Shown in pieces: positions 44,472-52,549 of a DNA stretch of 64,000 nt. This DNA comes from Clostridia bacterium (GTDB lineage: Bacteria; Bacillota; Clostridia; Christensenellales; CAG-138). Each line of letters opens with the position of its first letter. The stretch's first letter is position 1. The position numbers and the translations under genes were made by a program. The stretch is from NCBI GenBank assembly GCA_017525875.1, contig JAFXSG010000012.1:1-64000 (forward strand), given 5' to 3'. The notes below the pieces were generated by a model. That model saw only the letters and a list, made by a program, of their open reading frames with translations. It made no database searches and was not told the origin of the DNA.

Positions 44472-44512
44472 ATAAAACTTCTGCGCATGCCAATCGATGA
44501 CACGCGCAGAAG
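44472..44512 (-). terminator. Internal terminator-like hairpin before the binding-protein gene
   Basis: In the minus-strand RNA CTTCTGCGC pairs with GCGCAGAAG, followed by UUUUAUC. It lies between two co-oriented genes and may reduce read-through into the binding-protein gene. Confidence 0.6.
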
Positions 44513-44539
44513 ACACATGGAGGTCGATAAAGTCAAAGG

Positions 44540-45334
44540 TCAGTTGGACTTTTTAAGCGTCGATCTTTCGAAATGCAATACGTATTCGATGGTGTGCGGT
44601 TCGCTCATGGCGGTAGTCAGCGCCGAGACAGCGATATCGGTATCCAGCGTCACAGGGATCTCAAAGGTCGAATTGCCCTCGGTGTTTACGGGCTTATAGT
44701 CCACGCCGTTCACGGTCATATTCTCGTAATGCTTGCTCGACCAAACGATCGCTGCGGTCATTTCACCGTTCTTGACGGTGATCTTCGCGGGGCTTTCGAT
44801 GCTTGCCTTGCCGCTGCCGCCGGTCAGGGTGACAGCACAGGTGTATTCACCGTCCTCGACCTTGAGAACGGGGTTTGAAACGGAGACCTTGTGGTCGTAC
44901 CACTTGCCCTTTGTGCCGACAAGCGCGCAGTCGAATTCCTTATCGAGATACGGTACGGGGATATCGAAGCCGTAGACCTCCTCGGTCGTTCCGTCTTCAT
45001 ACGTAATGTTATCGACCGTGGGCTCGATGAGTTTAGCGCCGTCCTTCTGCGCCTCCTCCGCAGTCCCGCGGAACAGGTTGACCGTATTCTTGGAAGGCAG
45101 GCTTACATGGATGGTCATTTTGCCGTCCTTCACGGTCAAAACTCCCTTGCCGTGATGCGCCTCATTGACGTGGAACATGCTGCCGTCCGTCTTGAAATCG
45201 GCAGAATAGACGCCGTCCGGGATAGGCGCTTTTTCAGCTTCCGTATCGCCGCCCGGCTTCTGCCCGCAGGAGGAAAGCAGAAGCAGCATGGCGGCAATAC
45301 ATAAAATGAATGAAAAGATCTTTTTTAGATTCAT
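44540..45334 (-). CDS. Two-repeat lipoprotein of the cobalt/heme-type locus, function unknown
   Basis: A 264-residue lipoprotein with lipobox LSSC. After the linker, two related beta-rich domains follow: residues about 40-140 (DGVYSADFKTDGSMFHVNEA; GKGVLTVKDGKMTIHVSL) and about 155-255 (DGEYTCAVTLTGGSGKAS; AKITVKNGEMTAAIVWSS). The shared pattern is ligand-like beta strand, Ser-Met/Lys, then VKxGxMT. I know no firm function; similar proteins occur with metal or tetrapyrrole transport genes. It starts 5 bases after cbiK stops and is likely surface-exposed. Confidence 0.7.
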   Translation of the reverse strand: MNLKKIFSFILCIAAMLLLLSSCGQKPGGDTEAEKAPIPDGVYSADFKTDGSMFHVNEAHHGKGVLTVKDGKMTIHVSLPSKNTVNLFRGTAEEAQKDGAKLIEPTVDNITYEDGTTEEVYGFDIPVPYLDKEFDCALVGTKGKWYDHKVSVSNPVLKVEDGEYTCAVTLTGGSGKASIESPAKITVKNGEMTAAIVWSSKHYENMTVNGVDYKPVNTEGNSTFEIPVTLDTDIAVSALTTAMSEPHTIEYVLHFERSTLKKSN

Positions 45335-45339
45335 TTTTC

Positions 45340-46521
45340 TCAGTCGGTCAGAGAGTCGATAGCAGCCTGAGTATGAGCGACGTAGAGCGCCTGAACGTCC
45401 GCAAGACGGCCGAGACCGGCGATCTGGCAGTCGATCTTCTCAAACTTCTTCGATGCAGTGAACATGGAGACCCAGGATTCCGCGTCTTCGGGATCGGCCA
45501 TATCGTTGTTGGCATGATCGCCCGCAACGACCATCAGGGGGCGGAGAACGACGTTCTTGTAACCTGCCGAAGCGGCTGCTTCGATCACGTTCTCGCATGC
45601 GGTCTCCTCGGGCTCGCCTTCAACGGTGCCGATGAAGACGTTCTTGTAACCGAGGGCCGTCATCTGAGCCTGCATCTGGGAATAGGTGACCTTCGCGGTG
45701 TGGGAGGTACCGTGACCCATGAGCACGAAAGCTGCGCCTGCGGCGTCCGCTTCTTCGATGGATGCAAAGCCCGCATCCTTGACGGCGGCGGCGACAACGG
45801 CCTTTGCGACAGCTTCCTTATCGGCATTGACAACGGAAGCATCCGCGCCGACTTCACCGAGAAGGGGTTCGGCGACAACGATCTTCGCGATCTTATCCTG
45901 ATACTTTGCGACGGCATCCATCAGCTCGTCATACTCCGCGCCGTGCATAAGGTGGGTGGGCTGGATAACGAGGGTCTTTACGCCGTTCTTTACTGCACGA
46001 TCAAGAGCCTGTTCCATATTGTCGATCTTCTCGCCGTCACGGGCCTGGACGTGGTTGATGATGATCTGCGCGGTGAAGGCGCGGCGGACTGCCCACTCAG
46101 GGAACGCTTTTGCGAGAGCATCCTCGATGCCCTTGATGTCGAGCGCGCGGCTGTCGTTGAAAGAGGTGCCGAATGAAACTACGAGCAGTTCCTTCTCGCC
46201 GATGTTATCGGTATTGCGGGGGTCGTCACTCTTGGCGTCGCCGGTATCCCTGCCGAAATAGTCGGGATCGGCCTCTTCGCCTTCGACGAGCTCCTTCTGC
46301 GCGTCGGTGAGCTTGTCCCAAGCTGCCTTGGCAGCGGCGCACTGCTCTTCGGTCTTATCGGTGCGGGTCTGTACGTAGATGGCGTCGATCAGCGCGGCGA
46401 CTTCGTCCGCAAGCTCTTTGTCGGTCTTGGCGGCGGGCTGAGGCTGCTTCGCGCAGGCGGCGAGGGCGGCGATCATGCAGACGGCAAGCGCCAGACATAC
46501 GATCTTTACGATGTTTTTCAT
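45340..46521 (-). CDS. cbiK: Sirohydrochlorin cobaltochelatase CbiK, lipid-anchored export form
   Basis: A 393-residue class II chelatase. The CbiK core begins at LLVVSFGTSFNDSR (about residue 112) with the metal-site motifs in order: LMGHGTSHTA, GTVEGEP and AGDHANNDM, providing the His, Glu and His of known CbiK enzymes. In front are a signal peptide with lipobox LAAC (Cys23) and an 85-residue helical extension, so the enzyme should sit outside the membrane. It inserts Co2+ into sirohydrochlorin. Exported CbiK is known in Desulfovibrio. The first gene behind a cobalamin riboswitch; AGGAGG precedes it. Confidence 0.9.
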   Translation of the reverse strand: MKNIVKIVCLALAVCMIAALAACAKQPQPAAKTDKELADEVAALIDAIYVQTRTDKTEEQCAAAKAAWDKLTDAQKELVEGEEADPDYFGRDTGDAKSDDPRNTDNIGEKELLVVSFGTSFNDSRALDIKGIEDALAKAFPEWAVRRAFTAQIIINHVQARDGEKIDNMEQALDRAVKNGVKTLVIQPTHLMHGAEYDELMDAVAKYQDKIAKIVVAEPLLGEVGADASVVNADKEAVAKAVVAAAVKDAGFASIEEADAAGAAFVLMGHGTSHTAKVTYSQMQAQMTALGYKNVFIGTVEGEPEETACENVIEAAASAGYKNVVLRPLMVVAGDHANNDMADPEDAESWVSMFTASKKFEKIDCQIAGLGRLADVQALYVAHTQAAIDSLTD

Positions 46522-46605
46522 TTTAGTTCCTCCTAAAAGTATTTATTTCCGGTCCTTTTCGCAGGGCTTTGGAACAATCGGAGGAATAAGCATTCGGGCG
46601 AAATC

Positions 46606-46635
46606 AAAAGGCAGAAGCTATTTATAGCCCCTGCC
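46606..46635 (-). terminator. Riboswitch expression-platform terminator of the cbiK operon
   Basis: In the minus-strand RNA GGCAGGGGCTAT pairs with ATAGCTTCTGCC (two G-U pairs), followed by UUUUG. It lies between the aptamer and the cbiK start, as expected for transcriptional OFF control. Confidence 0.8.
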
Positions 46636-46689
46636 GGATACGTGCGCAAACACAGCAACTTGGCGCCCCAAAGCCGGGAGCGCATCAAC

Positions 46690-46890
46690 AGCACACATCC
46701 AAGCAGGTCTCCTGACTCACGCATCAAGCAAAGCACGCACAGCCTTCTCAAGGTGTCCCTCAATGACCGACTTTCGTCAAAGGCGGGCTTCTAAGCGCAT
46801 ACAGTGGCGGTACCGTTCCGGATTCACACCGGATTCCCTATTCTCTCATCAAAGCCCGGGGGCCATGACGAGCACTCAAACGCTTATTCA
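46690..46890 (-). promoter_or_regulatory. Cobalamin riboswitch controlling cbiK operon
   Basis: The minus strand carries the class hallmarks in order: CCGGTGTGAATCCGG, then GGTACCGCCACTGTAT, and at the 3' side GTCAGGAGACCTGC (46701-46720). A promoter with TTGACA (46924-46929), 17-bp spacer and TATTCT (46901-46906) lies just upstream. Cobalamin binding should favour the terminator at 46606-46635 and shut off the operon. Confidence 0.93.
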
Positions 46891-46984
46891 GTTCGCTAAA
46901 AGAATAACGCAGAGCGCGCATTTTGTCAACACAGTTTTTATTGCTTTTCGGTATATTTTATTTCCAGACCCGACTGCTCCGCGC

Positions 46985-47013
46985 TTGACAAATGCGCTTT
47001 GCGATAATACAAT
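46985..47013 (+). promoter_or_regulatory. Promoter of the cbi operon
   Basis: TTGACA (46985-46990), 17-bp spacer, TACAAT (47008-47013), immediately upstream of the rightward aptamer and divergent from the cbiK promoter. Confidence 0.75.
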
Positions 47014-47034
47014 AGCATTGTTAATAAAGAACTG

Positions 47035-47230
47035 CTTCAAGTGCTCCGCAAGGCTTCGCTGCCATGCGGGGAGAATAGACAACCGGGTGAAACTCCCGGG
47101 CGGAACCGCCGCCGTGAGCGCGGAGGCAGGGCGCAGGACGAAAGTCGGCCATTGGAATATTCGTTTCCGAGAAGGCGCGCCCGTGCCGATGATGCGTGAG
47201 CCGGAAGACCTGCTTGAAGATGGGGCTTTG
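47035..47230 (+). promoter_or_regulatory. Cobalamin riboswitch controlling the transporter-cbi operon
   Basis: GGGTGAAACTCCCGGGCGG, then AACCGCCGCCGTGA, and at the 3' side GCCGGAAGACCTGCTTG (about 47199-47216) match the conserved cobalamin aptamer blocks. Its sequence differs considerably from the leftward aptamer, so it is not a recent duplicate. A terminator at 47276-47314 completes the expression platform. Confidence 0.92.
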
Positions 47231-47275
47231 CCGAAGGTATGAAGGCAGAGTTGCTTTAATTGGCTGCGGAAATAC

Positions 47276-47314
47276 GGCCGCGCAGGTATTTTTGCCTGCG
47301 CGGCCTTTCTTATT
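47276..47314 (+). terminator. Riboswitch expression-platform terminator of the cbi operon
   Basis: GGCCGCGCAGG (47276-47286) pairs exactly with CCTGCGCGGCC (47295-47305), followed by TTTCTTATT. It ends just before the permease ribosome binding site. Confidence 0.92.
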
Positions 47315-47327
47315 ATCGGAGGCGGAA

Positions 47328-48362
47328 ATGGAAAAGGACAAAGCGGTGCGTCGGGGGATTGGCAGGTTTTCGCTCGTGATCTGCCTTCTTTTTGCGCTTC
47401 TCATTATCGCCCTCGCAGTCAATCTCGCCGTCGGCTCGGTTCGTCTGAGCCCGAATGAGCTTCTGGATCTTCTCAAAAACGGCCGGAACGCATCCACCGA
47501 AAGCCTGATCGTTTTCAATATCCGCATGCCGCGAATGCTGCTTGCTGCAATACTCGGCGGTGCGCTTGCGGTCTCGGGTTTCCTGCTCCAGAGCTTTTTC
47601 AGAAATCCGATCGCCGGACCGTTCGTACTGGGCATTTCATCAGGAGCCAAAATGATAGTCGGCATCACGATGATTTTTCTTGCGGGCAGCATCAGCCTGA
47701 GCCCCGCAGTGCTCGTTTGCGCAGCATTCGTCGGTTCGCTGCTTATAACCGCCGTAGTGCTGCTCTTCTCTCAGAAGGTGAGGAATATGGAGCTGCTGCT
47801 GGTCGTAGGCATCATGGTCGGCTATATCTGCTCCGCCGTGACAGATATGGCGGTGACTTTCGCAAGCGAGCAGGACATCGTCAATCTCAAATACTGGTCG
47901 ATGGGCACTTTTTCCGGCAAGGGCTGGGAATCGGTCGTAACCGCGGCGCTGATCAGCGCACCCGCGCTTATCGCCGCGTGGCTCCTTTCAAAGCCGATGG
48001 GAGCATACGCCCTCGGCGAAGGGTACGCAAAGAGCATGGGCGTTGCTGTAAAGCCCTTCCGCCTTGCGCTGATACTTCTGTCGAGCCTGCTTTCCGCGTG
48101 CGTGACTGCGCTCGCCGGGCCGATCTCGTTCGTTGGCATTGCCGTTCCGCATATCACAAGGACGATGCTCAAAAGCTCCAAGCCCGCGCTCGTGATTCCC
48201 GCAGCTTTCCTCGCGGGAGCGGTATTCTGCTTATTCTGCGACCTGATCGCCAGGACCGTCTTCTCGCCTACAGAGCTCAATATCGGCACAGTCACGAGCA
48301 TTTTCGGCGCGCCGGTCGTCATTCTCATGATGGTGAACCGCAGAAGGAGGGCCGGGCAATGA
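47328..48362 (+). CDS. FecCD/BtuC-type ABC transporter permease
   Basis: A 344-residue permease with about nine to ten spans. It has family signatures RMPRMLLAAILGGALAVSG and FLLQSFFRNPIAGPFVLGIS, the cytoplasmic GEGYAKSMGV loop and GPISFVGIAVPHITR. It would import a metal chelate or corrinoid with the ATPase downstream and the binding protein encoded at 43319-44449. ATG 47328 follows GGAGGCGGAA directly after the riboswitch terminator; longer frames run through the aptamer and are excluded. The 4-base overlap with the ATPase gene gives tight coupling. Confidence 0.92.
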   Translation: MEKDKAVRRGIGRFSLVICLLFALLIIALAVNLAVGSVRLSPNELLDLLKNGRNASTESLIVFNIRMPRMLLAAILGGALAVSGFLLQSFFRNPIAGPFVLGISSGAKMIVGITMIFLAGSISLSPAVLVCAAFVGSLLITAVVLLFSQKVRNMELLLVVGIMVGYICSAVTDMAVTFASEQDIVNLKYWSMGTFSGKGWESVVTAALISAPALIAAWLLSKPMGAYALGEGYAKSMGVAVKPFRLALILLSSLLSACVTALAGPISFVGIAVPHITRTMLKSSKPALVIPAAFLAGAVFCLFCDLIARTVFSPTELNIGTVTSIFGAPVVILMMVNRRRRAGQ

Positions 48363-49456
48363 CGGCATTTTTCAAAACAAACGGCCTTTCGGTCGGCTAC
48401 AACGGCAAAACGCTGATCCGCGATATAGATATCGTCCTCAATAAAGGCGGCATACTTACGCTCATCGGGCCAAACGGTTCCGGCAAATCGACGATACTGA
48501 AAACAATAGCCCGTCAGCTTGCGGCGATCCGCGGGTCAGTGACGGTCGATGGTTGGGAGCTCTTCAAAATGAGCGCCAAAGAGGTTGCGAAAAAGCAGGC
48601 GGTGGTGCTGACGGAACGCATTCGCCCTGAACTCTATACGGTGCGCGATCTCGTCGGCCTTGGTCGCTATCCTTACACCAACATTGTCGGCCGTCTCACC
48701 GATGAGGACAGGCGCGCGGTGGACGAATGCCTTGCACTCGTCCACGTAAAGGACCTTGCAGAGCGCGATTTTACGACGCTTTCAGACGGGCAGAAGCAGC
48801 GCGTGATCCTTGCGCGCGCGCTCGCCCAACAGCCGGAGCTCCTCGTACTCGACGAGCCCACGGCTTACCTCGATATCAAGCATAAGACGGAGCTTCTCTC
48901 ACTGCTTCGTTTCCTTGCAAGAGAGCGCGGCATGACCGTCATTATGAGCCTTCACGAGATCGATCTTGCAGCGAAGGCCTCCGACCTGCTGCTTTGCGTA
49001 AAGGGCGAGACGATCGCCGCCTTCGGAACGCCCGATGAGGTCCTGCGCTCGCTTCCGGTGGAGGAGCTGTACGAGCTTGAAAAGGGCTCGTACGACCCTG
49101 ACTTCGGCAGTGTGGAGTTGGAAAAACCCGATGGAAAACCACGAGTTTTCGTTATTGCAGGAGCAGGACATGGCATACCGGTCATGCGTTCGCTTCAAAG
49201 GGAGCGCGTGCCTTTTGCAGCCGGCATCCTTTTTGAAAACGACATAGACGCTCGTGTCGCGGCAAAGCTCGCGGAAGAGGCAGTGATCGCTCCCGCGTTC
49301 GAACCGATAAGTGAAAAGCTCTATGAAAAAGCGAAACAGCTGATACTCGAATGCGAAGGAGTCATAGACGCCGGCACGCCCGTCGGCACCTTTAACGAGG
49401 CGAACGGACGGCTCCTGGCTCTTGCCGCGGAAAAAGGACTGTTAAAAAATGAATAA
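48359..49456 (+). CDS. FecE/BtuD-type ABC ATPase with C-terminal extension
   Basis: A 365-residue protein. The ATPase part (1-250) has Walker A GPNGSGKS, signature LSDGQKQR, Walker B LLVLDEPTAYLD and H-loop SLHE. An extra domain of about 110 residues follows, starting PRVFVIAGAGHGIPVMR and reading FEPISEKLY and GVIDAGTPVGTFNEANGR. It is Rossmann-like and not part of the normal ATPase. Such tails occur on ATPases in cobalamin operons; the role is unknown. It starts in the ATGA overlap with the permease gene. Confidence 0.9.
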   Translation: MTAFFKTNGLSVGYNGKTLIRDIDIVLNKGGILTLIGPNGSGKSTILKTIARQLAAIRGSVTVDGWELFKMSAKEVAKKQAVVLTERIRPELYTVRDLVGLGRYPYTNIVGRLTDEDRRAVDECLALVHVKDLAERDFTTLSDGQKQRVILARALAQQPELLVLDEPTAYLDIKHKTELLSLLRFLARERGMTVIMSLHEIDLAAKASDLLLCVKGETIAAFGTPDEVLRSLPVEELYELEKGSYDPDFGSVELEKPDGKPRVFVIAGAGHGIPVMRSLQRERVPFAAGILFENDIDARVAAKLAEEAVIAPAFEPISEKLYEKAKQLILECEGVIDAGTPVGTFNEANGRLLALAAEKGLLKNE

Positions 49457-50810
49457 TACCGAAAAAGTTAACCGGGTGCTGATCGCGGGCACTAACTCAG
49501 GCTGTGGGAAGACCACCGTCACGCTTGCCGTGCTCGCAGCGTTGAAAAAGCGCGGGCTTTCGCTCGCCTCCGCAAAATGCGGGCCGGATTACATTGACCC
49601 GATGTTCCACCGGAGCGCTTTTGGCGTGCCGAGTACCAACCTCGATCCCTTCTTTTTCGATGAAAACACGCTCCGCTTTCTGCTGGCTTCACACGGCGCA
49701 GGCAGGGAGCTCACCGTTATCGAGGGCGTGATGGGCTTTTATGATGGCCTCGGCGTGACTTCGCGCGCCTCAACGTGCGAGCTTGCGAAAAAGACCGATA
49801 CCCCCGCCATATTGACGGTCGGTGCGAAGGGAGCGTCGCTCTCTGTCCTGGCCCAGATAAAGGGCTTTATCGACTTTCTGCCCGATAACAATGTCGCCGG
49901 CGTGATACTCAACAACTGCACCGAAAAGGTCTACGCTGCGCTTGCGCCGGAGATAGAAGCCCGCCTCGGAGTCAAGCCGCTCGGGTTTATGCCGCATATA
50001 CGGGATTGCGAGATATCAAGCCGCCATCTCGGCCTCGTCACTGCGGACGAGATAGGCGATCTTAAATCAAAGCTTTCGCTTCTCGCGGAGCAGGCCGAAA
50101 AAAGCCTTGATCTCGACGGGATCATCGCGCTTGCCGCTTCCGCGCCGAAGCTTTCGTTTGACCCCCCGCTCATCGAAAAACGCGAGTCGGTGCGCATCGC
50201 TGTCGCGCGCGATAGGGCGTTCTGCTTCTACTATGAGGACAGCCTCGCCGTTCTCGAAGCAATAGGCGCGGAGCTCGTTCCGTTCAGCCCGCTGGAGGAT
50301 AGAACGCTTCCTGAGGGCATAAACGGCCTGTACCTCGGCGGCGGCTATCCGGAGCTTTACGCAAATGAGCTTGCCGAAAACGAAACTATGCGAAAAAGCG
50401 TAAGAACGGCCCTCGAAAACGGTCTTCCCTGCATCGCGGAGTGCGGCGGGTTTATGTATCTCACGGGATCGATCGCGGGTCACAGCGCCGTCGGTTTCAT
50501 CAAAGGGAACTCGTTCGATACAGGCAAGCTTTCGCGCTTTGGCTACGTCACTTTGACAGCAAAAAAGGATAATATGCTCTGCCGTGCCGGCGGATCCATC
50601 CCCGCGCACGAGTTTCACAGGTGGGACTGCGAACGAACAGGCGACTGCTTCTTTGCCGAAAAGGCGGACGGGCGAAGCTGGGATTGCGTTTTCGCGTCGG
50701 ATACGCTTTACGCCGGCTTCCCGCATTTTCATTTTCTGGCGGAGCCCCGCTTTGCCGAGGCCTTCATCTCTGCATGCATAAAGGAGAAACACCGTGATCG
50801 AGATAATTAA
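49449..50810 (+). CDS. cbiA: Cobyrinate a,c-diamide synthase CbiA
   Basis: A 453-residue amidotransferase. ATP-binding P-loop GTNSGCGKTT is at the N-terminus, with CGPDYIDPMFH and a VMGFYDGL block. The glutaminase half has the catalytic cysteine in AECGGFMYL and the closing histidine in FPHFHFL. It amidates the a and c side chains of cob(II)yrinate using glutamine and ATP. The start overlaps the ATPase gene by 8 bases. Confidence 0.95.
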   Translation: MNNTEKVNRVLIAGTNSGCGKTTVTLAVLAALKKRGLSLASAKCGPDYIDPMFHRSAFGVPSTNLDPFFFDENTLRFLLASHGAGRELTVIEGVMGFYDGLGVTSRASTCELAKKTDTPAILTVGAKGASLSVLAQIKGFIDFLPDNNVAGVILNNCTEKVYAALAPEIEARLGVKPLGFMPHIRDCEISSRHLGLVTADEIGDLKSKLSLLAEQAEKSLDLDGIIALAASAPKLSFDPPLIEKRESVRIAVARDRAFCFYYEDSLAVLEAIGAELVPFSPLEDRTLPEGINGLYLGGGYPELYANELAENETMRKSVRTALENGLPCIAECGGFMYLTGSIAGHSAVGFIKGNSFDTGKLSRFGYVTLTAKKDNMLCRAGGSIPAHEFHRWDCERTGDCFFAEKADGRSWDCVFASDTLYAGFPHFHFLAEPRFAEAFISACIKEKHRDRDN

Positions 50811-51423
50811 ACCCATGGATATCGAAAAACGCAGCTTCGAGATAATCGGCTCGATACTCGCGGAACGCAGCATCACGCTCGATGAGGAAAAAGCACCGAT
50901 AATCAAGCGCGTCATCCACACGACCGCCGATTTCGATTACATAGAAAACCTCGTATTCTCGGAGAATGCCGTAGAACTCGCTGAAGAAGCGCTCAGAAAC
51001 GGCTGCTGTATCGTTACAGACACGCAGATGGCAAAGTCAGGCATTAACAAAACCGCGCTTGCAAAGCTCGGCGGCGAAGCGTACTGCTTTATGTCCGACG
51101 AGGACGTTGCGCTTGAGGCTAAGGAACGAGGCGTGACCCGCGCCATAGTCTCAATGGAGAAGGCGGCAAAGCTCGATAAGCCCCTCATTTTCGCCATCGG
51201 CAACGCGCCGACCGCGCTTATCGAGCTCGATGAACTGATCAATGAAGGGAAGCTCGCGCCGAAGCTCATCATCGGCGTACCGGTCGGCTTCGTGAACGTG
51301 GTGGAGTCGAAGGAGCTTATCATCGCTTCCGGCGTGCCGCATATCGTCGCGCGAGGCAGAAAGGGCGGTTCAAACGTCGCGGCGGCGATCGTCAACGCGC
51401 TGATGTATAAACTGACGAGATGA
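50794..51423 (+). CDS. cbiC: Cobalt-precorrin-8 methylmutase CbiC
   Basis: A 209-residue protein. The catalytic-histidine segment IKRVIHTTADFDY is near residue 35, and the substrate-site blocks DTQMAKSGIN, IGNAPTAL and GVPVGFVNVVESKE are all present. It moves the C11 methyl group to C12, giving cobyrinate. The start lies 17 bases inside cbiA; GGAG precedes it. Confidence 0.95.
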   Translation: MIEIIKPMDIEKRSFEIIGSILAERSITLDEEKAPIIKRVIHTTADFDYIENLVFSENAVELAEEALRNGCCIVTDTQMAKSGINKTALAKLGGEAYCFMSDEDVALEAKERGVTRAIVSMEKAAKLDKPLIFAIGNAPTALIELDELINEGKLAPKLIIGVPVGFVNVVESKELIIASGVPHIVARGRKGGSNVAAAIVNALMYKLTR

Positions 51424-52547
51424 ACGAATTTATCATACAAAACGGACAAAAATTAAGGCTCGGCTACACCACAGGCTCCTGCGCGGCGGCGGCCTCCAAG
51501 GCAGCGGCCTATATGCTTCTGTCCGGCAGACACAAGGAGAAAATAACCATCGAAACGCCGAAGGGCATCACATTAACACTCGACGTGCACGATATCAGGA
51601 TAGCCGAAAACACAGTATCGTGCGCCGTAAAAAAGGACGCGGGAGACGACCCCGATATCACAGACGGCGCGCTGATCTATTCCGAGGTACGGTATTCTGA
51701 TCGACCCGGCGTCGCCATCGATGGCGGATTCGGAATAGGTCGCGTGACCAAGCCCGGCCTCGATCAGCCTATCGGCAACGCCGCGATAAACTCTGTCCCG
51801 CGAAGGATGATAACGGAAAATATAGAAGAAGTCGTAAAGCTCTTCGACTATTCCGGCGGACTTGCCGTCACCGTCTCCTGCCCTGCGGGAGAGGCGCTTG
51901 CGAAAAAAACGTTCAACCCGCGCCTCGGCATCGTCGGCGGCATCTCCGTGCTCGGCACGACCGGCATCGTTGAACCCATGAGCGAAAAAGCGCTCGTAGA
52001 AACGATCCGCACGGAGCTGACGCAAAAGTGTGCGCTTGGGCACGAAAGCGTCCTGCTCACGCCCGGCAATTACGGCGCGGAGTTCATAAAATCGAGTCTC
52101 GGCATAGATCCCGAAACAGCCGTGCAGACCTCCAATTTCATCGGAGATTCACTCGATTTCTGCCGTGGGCTCTGCTTCAAAAAAGCCTTGCTCATCGGGC
52201 ATATCGGCAAGCTCGTGAAGCTTGCGGGCAACATGATGAACACTCACTCGAAATACGGCGACTGCCGCATGGAGATACTTGCCGCGCACGCAGGCGCTGC
52301 GGGAGCGGATGCGGAACTCATCGCGAAGATCCTTTCCTGCGTTGCCTGCGATGAGGCGGTCAGGCTCATGCGCGAAGCCGATCCAGCGCTTGAAAAGCGT
52401 GCGCTCGCAAGCGTGACGCGAAAGGCGCACGAGAACCTTATCCACCGCGCGGGCGAGGAATTGAGGATCGAAATGATAATGTTTTCAAAAGAATACGGCA
52501 TACTGGACGAAACGGAAAACGCCCGTGAATTCTTAAAGGAGTTTTAA
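51420..52547 (+). CDS. cbiD: Cobalt-precorrin-5B C1-methyltransferase CbiD
   Basis: A 375-residue protein starting with LRLGYTTGSCAAAASKAA, the family hallmark. GGFGIGRVTKPGL, GGISVLGTTGIVEPMSE and HIGKLVKLAGNMMNTHS follow at the expected spacing. It methylates C1 after ring contraction in the anaerobic pathway. It overlaps cbiC by 4 bases. Confidence 0.95.
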   Translation: MNEFIIQNGQKLRLGYTTGSCAAAASKAAAYMLLSGRHKEKITIETPKGITLTLDVHDIRIAENTVSCAVKKDAGDDPDITDGALIYSEVRYSDRPGVAIDGGFGIGRVTKPGLDQPIGNAAINSVPRRMITENIEEVVKLFDYSGGLAVTVSCPAGEALAKKTFNPRLGIVGGISVLGTTGIVEPMSEKALVETIRTELTQKCALGHESVLLTPGNYGAEFIKSSLGIDPETAVQTSNFIGDSLDFCRGLCFKKALLIGHIGKLVKLAGNMMNTHSKYGDCRMEILAAHAGAAGADAELIAKILSCVACDEAVRLMREADPALEKRALASVTRKAHENLIHRAGEELRIEMIMFSKEYGILDETENAREFLKEF

Positions 52548-52549
52548 CT

